Of a DNA stretch of 10,173 nt, positions 5,876 through 10,173 are shown piece by piece. The stretch comes from Nitrososphaerales archaeon TH5896. Its GTDB lineage: Archaea; Thermoproteota; Nitrososphaeria; Nitrososphaerales; Nitrososphaeraceae. The notes under the pieces are model-generated. The model searched no databases. It was not told where the DNA came from and saw nothing but the letters and a program-made list of their open reading frames with translations. The stretch is taken from positions 1 through 10,173 of the forward strand of contig JAATVP010000206.1 in NCBI GenBank assembly GCA_014523625.1, read 5' to 3'. Position 1 is the stretch's first letter. The number at the start of each line of letters is the position of its first letter. The translations under genes and the position numbers were made by a program.

Positions 5876-6535
5876 AATAGCTCCTGTCATAGGGCATTTG
5901 TAGTCTTTATTACCATATCAATATAGTCATCCTGATACTTTATTCCAGAAACAAGCATTCTAACTTCGATTCGAGGTCTAAATCTCTATTGTTCTGTGGC
6001 TTAGTATTTACTATCTAAGAGATTTGGATTGTACCCTTGCTGGGGCAGATTCCGAGTAAATACGATTTGATGAAACTGTAGTTTTTCAAAGGGCCTTTCG
6101 TTTAAAGTTGAAATATGGTGGATGGATAGACGGGATCACGCTTTTTATGCGGATGTGTTGGTCCAATAGTTAAATTTAAGTAGAAATTAGTTACTATAAC
6201 CAGATTTAAGAATGTTAATGTGATATTCCCTTTTAGCAAAAATTAGTGCATTTCGTTGTACTAACTAATGAATATGACTCAGCATTGCGATACGCTGTGA
6301 CTACTTTCATAAGTATTTGTTACTAAAGCCTAATACGTGTCTTGTCAGAAGTATTGATAATATTGTTGGTAGGCATTTGAACTTGGACGTATGCGTTTGG
6401 ATCGAACCGTTTTGGGCATTTTGTAATACCATATTTGGAATCCTAGCTAATTAATAACAGAGTCAATAGCTATCTAACAATTAACCTTAATGTACCGCAT
6501 GGTCCAAAAATTACGAACGCAAATAGATACATTGC
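5876..6535. other. Long stretch without a firm gene
   Basis: About 660 AT-rich bases between the promoter of the DUF5679-like gene and the end of the dehydratase gene. Only tiny ORFs appear: minus strand 5887-5958 (23 aa, MLVSGIKYQDDYIDMV...) and minus strand 6345-6419 (24 aa, basic and then Tyr/Gln-rich, beginning MPKTVRSKRIR). The second has a TATA-like TTATTAATTAG about 30 bases upstream. A T5 run on the minus strand (6510-6506) could end the dehydratase transcript. I found no cloverleaf, no convincing C/D-box RNA and no repeat array. A structured non-coding RNA cannot be excluded by eye. Confidence 0.4.
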
Positions 6536-8059
6536 CTAAGTGGAGAGTTTTGAATCTTCCATTCCGAATATCTTATTAAAGTAATCTGCCTGTTCATGGC
6601 TTAGCTCTTCTGTTTCACCTTCGTGAACGTTTGCTAATTTCTTCGCCAACTTCATTTTGTATCCCAATTGCATTTGTCTTGCAATCTGAATCCGCTGGGC
6701 CTGAGGTGAACCCGCCCCATGCATGGATTCAGTAAGATATCCCACTGCGTTCCTACCAAGTGTCATGTTTTCAATTAATCGTAATATTCTAACACGATTT
6801 TCCGTTGATACCCCTTTTCTTCCCTTTAAGTATTTTTCAAGTAAGGGCCCAACTATTGGACTCTTAAAGTCCTTCTCCGAAGGCATGGTCACCATTAAAC
6901 CTCCTGCCACATCCTGGGCTATCCTGCTCAGCTCATAAGGAAATCTAGTCACATTGTGCTTGCAGACGTTAGCAAGCATATCGTCATTCTGAAAATTACC
7001 AGAAGCGGTCTGTTGGGCTTGATATGATGACGCAATCCCCGCTGCAAAAATAGTCTCATTCAAATGAGTCATTTCTACTAGCTTATCCTTGATATGAGAA
7101 GCGTTTGCCACTCCATTGTAATCAGCGATTGCCGCAGCAGCTCCGATCAAGACGTCTCCTAACCCCGTCTTACAAACATAGCTCCGTCTATGATAGCACG
7201 TAAAGCGCTCTACAAGCATTGAGGCATACTCAACCTCTCCATCCATGAAAATCCGATCCTTTGGTATGAAAACGTCATTGAAAATTATCATGGCCTCCTG
7301 GCCAGAAAACTGTGCATTACCTGGGTCTATGTCCCCTCCTTCCATGCTTCGGGTATCGCATGACTGCCTACCGTAGATGTATGTTATCCCAGGAGCATCG
7401 ACTGGTACTGCACCCACTATCGCATAGTCTCTATCTTCAGATCGCAATCTCATGGTAGGCATTACCATTATCCAATGTGAATTAATGCAGCCGGTCTGAT
7501 GGGCTTTGGCTCCAGTCACGTATACACCAGTCTCGTCTCTTTTTGAAATATGGACGAACATATCAGGATCGTCCTGTTGGCTAGGAGAAAGACTTCGATC
7601 ACCCTTTACGTCGGTCATTGCTCCCCCAATAACCAAATTTTCCGTTTGAACTAATTTAATAAAATCCTTGAGTCGGGGATGATACTCGGTATTATACTTC
7701 TTGTCGATTTCAAAAGTAGTGGAATACAATGAATTCAAGGCATCCATTCCGACACATCTCTGAAAACAAGTAGCTGTCAATTGTCCTAATTTTCGCTGCA
7801 TACGATTCTGGTTGACTAAATCCGCTGCACTTTCAGTTATGTGTAAAAATCTATTCACTTTCGTATTAGACAAGGAAGAATGAACTGAAGCGAGCTCTGG
7901 CTCCTTCTCGGCCAATTCATAAGTTTCAGCAACAGCATTAATCGAAGGTCGTATCATAGGATGATCAACGGGTTCACCTACAAGTTCTCCAAACAAATAT
8001 ACCTTTAGATCTCGACCTCTAAGACTCTGTATATACTCCCCCCCACTACGAATAGGCAT
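6536..8059 (-). CDS. 4-Hydroxybutyryl-CoA dehydratase
   Basis: FAD and [4Fe-4S] enzyme that dehydrates 4-hydroxybutyryl-CoA to crotonyl-CoA by a ketyl-radical mechanism. It is a key enzyme of the 3-hydroxypropionate/4-hydroxybutyrate CO2-fixation cycle of ammonia-oxidising archaea. It is 507 aa, in the HpaB/acyl-CoA dehydrogenase-like fold. Cluster ligands appear as C98 and C102 (CFQRC) and H290 and C296 (YHRRSYVCK), corresponding to C99, C103, H292 and C299 of the Clostridium aminobutyricum enzyme as I recall it. E444 in TESMHGAGSPQAQR is the other hallmark that separates it from 4-hydroxyphenylacetate 3-monooxygenases. The start ATG at 8059 follows a TATA box, leaving a leader of only a few bases. 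As I recall, Nitrosopumilus has the 4-hydroxybutyrate-CoA ligase gene next door; here the gene is alone. Confidence 0.93.
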   Translation of the reverse strand: MPIRSGGEYIQSLRGRDLKVYLFGELVGEPVDHPMIRPSINAVAETYELAEKEPELASVHSSLSNTKVNRFLHITESAADLVNQNRMQRKLGQLTATCFQRCVGMDALNSLYSTTFEIDKKYNTEYHPRLKDFIKLVQTENLVIGGAMTDVKGDRSLSPSQQDDPDMFVHISKRDETGVYVTGAKAHQTGCINSHWIMVMPTMRLRSEDRDYAIVGAVPVDAPGITYIYGRQSCDTRSMEGGDIDPGNAQFSGQEAMIIFNDVFIPKDRIFMDGEVEYASMLVERFTCYHRRSYVCKTGLGDVLIGAAAAIADYNGVANASHIKDKLVEMTHLNETIFAAGIASSYQAQQTASGNFQNDDMLANVCKHNVTRFPYELSRIAQDVAGGLMVTMPSEKDFKSPIVGPLLEKYLKGRKGVSTENRVRILRLIENMTLGRNAVGYLTESMHGAGSPQAQRIQIARQMQLGYKMKLAKKLANVHEGETEELSHEQADYFNKIFGMEDSKLST

Positions 8060-8083
8060 TCTTACCTGATATTATCTTTGATA

Positions 8084-8092
8084 TTATTTATA
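8084..8092 (-). promoter_or_regulatory. TATA box of the dehydratase gene
   Basis: The minus strand reads TATAAATAA, centred near 8088, predicting a start near 8062, three bases before the ATG. A purine-rich GGTAAG lies just before the ATG, but with so short a leader it probably does not act as a ribosome binding site. Confidence 0.6.
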
Positions 8093-8103
8093 TCTTCTTT
8101 TCA

Positions 8104-8133
8104 ACTTTTTGAAAAGTACTATCACTATGATAG
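8104..8133. repeat. Two adjacent inverted repeats upstream of the dehydratase promoter
   Basis: ACTTTT-TG-AAAAGT (8104-8117) is followed one base later by CTATCA-CTA-TGATAG (8119-8133). Both have perfect 6-base arms and sit about 40-70 bases upstream of the predicted dehydratase transcription start, just outside the TATA/BRE region. That is a usual place for archaeal regulator sites. The repeats are seen directly; regulation is inferred. Confidence 0.4.
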
Positions 8134-8492
8134 AAATATTTCACTTAATTGGGAACAAATCGTTTGTCTTATTCGGTAAGATACGAACCCAAATAATCAC
8201 ACTGTAAAGAGGACGAAGATATTGGTTCTTAATTTCTGGATTCTAAAAACAAATGATGCAAAAAATAGACAAGACAAATAGGAATAGAAAATTTTCCGCA
8301 AAATTTGTTTAGCCTGAAAATTCCGTTTGAATGCATATATGGGTGCTATTATTAAACTTCCTATTCCGCAATCAAGAACGATTCGAATTAATAAAATGAT
8401 GACGGAACCAATAGTTGGGCGTACTGGCCTTTTGATTTTTTCACGTCCAGTTGAGAAAGGTTTTTTATCCACGGGATTTCGGTAGGGATTTA
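8134..8492. other. Gap between the dehydratase and apt genes
   Basis: No firm gene. A 48-codon plus-strand ORF (8339-8485; begins MGAIIKLPIPQSRTIR) lies just before apt and has a moderately coding-like, purine-rich first codon position, but no family signature. A 103-codon minus-strand frame over the same DNA (8197-8508) crosses the apt start and promoter and looks like a chance ORF. The TATA box of apt lies at 8461-8468. Confidence 0.35.
8461..8468 (+). promoter_or_regulatory. TATA-like box of the apt operon
   Basis: TTTTTTAT is centred about 28 bases before TTG 8493, which makes a leaderless TTG start likely. It falls inside the longer frame that opens at TTG 8451, arguing against that upstream start. 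Confidence 0.45.
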
Positions 8493-9026
8493 TTGACTGT
8501 AAGACCACTTGATCTAAAGAAGCTAATAAAGGATTATCCCGATTTCCCGAAACAAGGAGTATTATTCAGAGATATTAATCCTTTAATCAGTGATGGAAAT
8601 GCGTTGAGTTATGTCTCAGAAGAATTTTATCGTAGGTTTAGTGCAGAAAAGCCCACGGTGATTGCAGGAATTGAATCTAGAGGCTTTATCATTGCGACCT
8701 GTATTGCAATTAGATTTGGTTTAGGTGTAATTATGATAAGAAAAGCTGGAAAATTGCCGGGCAAGACTAGTCGACAATCATATCAGATTGAATATGGCAC
8801 AGCGGAAATGGAAATCCAACAAGGCAGTCTTATTCCAGGACAGAATGTTATTGTTGCTGACGATTTGATAGCAACGGGTGGCACGGCCTTGGCAGCTGCG
8901 AGGTTATTGCGAGAAGAAGGTGCTAAAATTTCTGGATTCGCTTTTTTGATTGAAATAAATGACCTAAGGGGTGGAGAATCTTTACGAGATTTGGGATATA
9001 ATATTCAGTCATTAATAGTGTACTAG
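8493..9026 (+). CDS. apt: Adenine phosphoribosyltransferase
   Basis: Purine salvage enzyme that condenses adenine with PRPP to give AMP; cytoplasmic, 177 aa, a normal length. It shows DYPDFPKQGVLFRDINPL (14-31), typical of bacterial-type Apt, ESRGF (61-65), the flexible-loop segment RKAGKLPG (83-90), and the PRPP-binding VADDLIATGGTA (121-132). I chose TTG 8493 (MTVRPLDLKK). The frame is open back to TTG 8451, but the TATA box lies inside that extension and Apt proteins usually begin close to this point. It is followed after 6 bases by the methylthioadenosine phosphorylase gene. The two are functionally linked: the phosphorylase releases adenine and Apt recycles it. Confidence 0.93.
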   Translation: MTVRPLDLKKLIKDYPDFPKQGVLFRDINPLISDGNALSYVSEEFYRRFSAEKPTVIAGIESRGFIIATCIAIRFGLGVIMIRKAGKLPGKTSRQSYQIEYGTAEMEIQQGSLIPGQNVIVADDLIATGGTALAAARLLREEGAKISGFAFLIEINDLRGGESLRDLGYNIQSLIVY

Positions 9027-9032
9027 TTCAAG

Positions 9033-9836
9033 ATGATTACCAAGCATTCTGCCGATATCGCAATTATTGGGGGAACAGGAATGTATGAATCCACCCTACT
9101 CACAAATCTAGTTGAAGCTAAGATGAGCACACCATTTGGGCATCCTTCTGACCTCATCACTATTGGTGAATTGGAAGGCATAAAGGTAGCATTTTTGCCT
9201 CGACACGGTAGAAATCATACAATACCTCCTCATGGCATCAATTATAGAGCAAATATTTGGGCTTTAAAGGAAATTGGGGTAACCAGAATAATTTCTCCCT
9301 CCGCAGTCGGAAGCCTTGATACGTCTTTCGTCCCAGGGGACATCATAGTCCCCGACCAATTTATAGACTTTACTAAAAAAAGAGATCAAACCTTCTACTC
9401 AGGAGGAAGGGTTTGCCATATTTCAGTGGCCGATCCATTCTGTCCAGAGCTCAGAGATATAACTGCCAAAGTGGCTAGAGAACATTCATTCCCTTGTCAT
9501 GACCACGCCACCTATTTATGTATCGAAGGTCCGAGATTCTCTACAAGGGCAGAATCCAAATATTACCGTGAAGTGATAGGCGCCCAAATAATCGGGATGA
9601 CCCTAGTTCCTGAATGTGTGTTGGCAAGAGAGGCAGAAATTTGCTATGTATCTCTGGCAACTATTACTGACTTCGATGTTTGGGCTCATCACCCTGTTAG
9701 TTCTCAAGGTATTTTAGCCCAGTTGCAAGAAAATATTGAAAAGATTCGGACCATGATAAAGGAACTAATCTTAGAGATACCTAGAAGCAGAAAGGCATGC
9801 AGCTGTAAAATCTCACTCAAAGATGCATTAGTTTAG
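9033..9836 (+). CDS. mtnP: S-methyl-5'-thioadenosine phosphorylase
   Basis: Cleaves methylthioadenosine, the by-product of polyamine and other S-adenosylmethionine-dependent pathways, with phosphate into adenine and 5-methylthioribose 1-phosphate. It is 267 aa, of the PNP/MTAP (PNP_UDP_1) family. Motifs are IIGGTGMYES (11-20), PRHGRNH (56-62), NYRANIWAL (70-78), SAVGSLDTSFVPGD (90-103), EGPRFSTRAES (165-175), GMT (188-190) with PECVLAREAE, and TDFDVW (212-217). The two Asp in the last motif indicate a 6-aminopurine substrate rather than the inosine/guanosine preference of PNP. A C256-S-C258 motif near the C-terminus recalls the CXC disulfide of Sulfolobus MTAP II. The ATG lies 6 bases after the apt stop and has no promoter of its own. 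Its stop overlaps that of the convergent gene. Confidence 0.93.
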   Translation: MITKHSADIAIIGGTGMYESTLLTNLVEAKMSTPFGHPSDLITIGELEGIKVAFLPRHGRNHTIPPHGINYRANIWALKEIGVTRIISPSAVGSLDTSFVPGDIIVPDQFIDFTKKRDQTFYSGGRVCHISVADPFCPELRDITAKVAREHSFPCHDHATYLCIEGPRFSTRAESKYYREVIGAQIIGMTLVPECVLAREAEICYVSLATITDFDVWAHHPVSSQGILAQLQENIEKIRTMIKELILEIPRSRKACSCKISLKDALV

Positions 9837-10150
9837 ACAGCTACTTTGTTCATATCTCGCTGTCGATTTGGTTTCAGAATTACATCACCTTCAATAAGCT
9901 TTCTCTGTAGGTCTAGTGAAAGTTTTTCGCCATCTAGACCCATTTTTGTCACCTCTGACAGGGTCTTCTTTGAAAGATTTAGGCTAATGTTATGCCCACC
10001 GATCCTCCCGAATGCTAAGGCATTAAAATGTAATTTCTTATCATTTATCAAGATATATCCTCTCAACTTGCTCGCAATATTGCCTCCTCTAGAGGAGGTT
10101 ATCACCACAGTATAAGGGTGAAAGAATTCTGAAATCTTATCTGGCTGCAT
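9833..10150 (-). CDS. Hypothetical 105-aa protein, 5' end uncertain
   Basis: I do not recognise the family. The protein begins MQPDKISEFFHPYTVVITSS, continues with an alternating pattern suggesting beta strands (GYILINDKKLHFNALAF, GGHNISLNLS), and ends with a basic segment (KPNRQRDMNKVAV). It has no cysteines, membrane span or signal peptide. The ATG at 10150 is the first in-frame start, but the frame stays open to the window edge and no promoter or clear ribosome binding site is visible in the remaining 23 bases, so the real start could lie outside. Its stop overlaps the mtnP stop by a few bases in convergent orientation. Opposite-strand frames here look less protein-like. Confidence 0.65.
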   Translation of the reverse strand: MQPDKISEFFHPYTVVITSSRGGNIASKLRGYILINDKKLHFNALAFGRIGGHNISLNLSKKTLSEVTKMGLDGEKLSLDLQRKLIEGDVILKPNRQRDMNKVAV

Positions 10151-10173
10151 TTCCGAGAAGAACCTTAGTAACA

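Noticed and set aside
6390..6412. GGTTCGATCC on the minus strand, resembling a tRNA T loop
   Set aside because: The flanking bases do not form a T stem and no acceptor or anticodon stem can be found.
8127..8207. 26-codon plus-strand ORF starting inside an inverted repeat
   Set aside because: Too short, no promoter, and its start falls within the likely regulatory repeat of the dehydratase gene.
8197..8508. A 103-codon minus-strand frame with hydrophobic stretches
   Set aside because: It overlaps the apt start and promoter, uses a GTG start with no promoter I can see, and its codon-position composition is not coding-like.
9846..10115. 89-codon plus-strand frame after mtnP
   Set aside because: It is antisense to the 105-aa gene, Phe/Ser/Pro-rich and without promoter or family signature.

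Overview
The window looks like chromosomal DNA from an ammonia-oxidising archaeon (Thaumarchaeota / Nitrososphaeria). The evidence is a 4-hydroxybutyryl-CoA dehydratase of the kind used in the 3-hydroxypropionate/4-hydroxybutyrate carbon-fixation cycle, an archaeal (type II) glyceraldehyde-3-phosphate dehydrogenase, an archaeal methionine aminopeptidase, a DUF5679-like zinc-ribbon protein with a lysine-rich tail, and archaeal TATA boxes about 25-30 bases upstream of start codons. Gene density is low, which fits a soil or sediment lineage better than a streamlined marine one. Genus is not determined.

Left part (1-1160), sparse: a minus-strand gene that runs off the left edge, a 97-aa minus-strand hypothetical gene (434-727) and a 57-aa minus-strand gene (891-1064). 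Then come a minus-strand tRNA-Pro(UGG) at 1161-1234 and, divergent from it, map (1306-2202). Central part: map and gap (2472-3506, minus) converge on a 269-base gap. gap and the trpG-trpD pair (3705-5371, plus) diverge from a shared promoter region. trpG and trpD overlap by an ATGA; no trpE is present in the window. The DUF5679-like gene (5584-5844, minus) converges on trpD. A 691-base stretch with no firm gene follows (5845-6535).

Right part: the 4-hydroxybutyryl-CoA dehydratase gene (6536-8059, minus) stands alone behind its own TATA box. After a further 433-base gap come apt (8493-9026) and an S-methyl-5'-thioadenosine phosphorylase gene (9033-9836), separated by 6 bases and clearly an operon. 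The phosphorylase releases adenine from methylthioadenosine and Apt turns it into AMP. A 105-aa unknown gene (9833-10150, minus) converges on it with overlapping stop codons.

The window holds mostly single-gene units, each with its own promoter. For several of them the TATA position implies leaderless or nearly leaderless mRNA, including starts at TTG or GTG. trpG and gap instead show GGTGA(T) Shine-Dalgarno sites. I saw no CRISPR array, insertion sequence, integrase, phage gene or defence cassette. I do not think the window contains a new multi-gene system; the less described material is the small ORFs and the inverted repeats near promoters.
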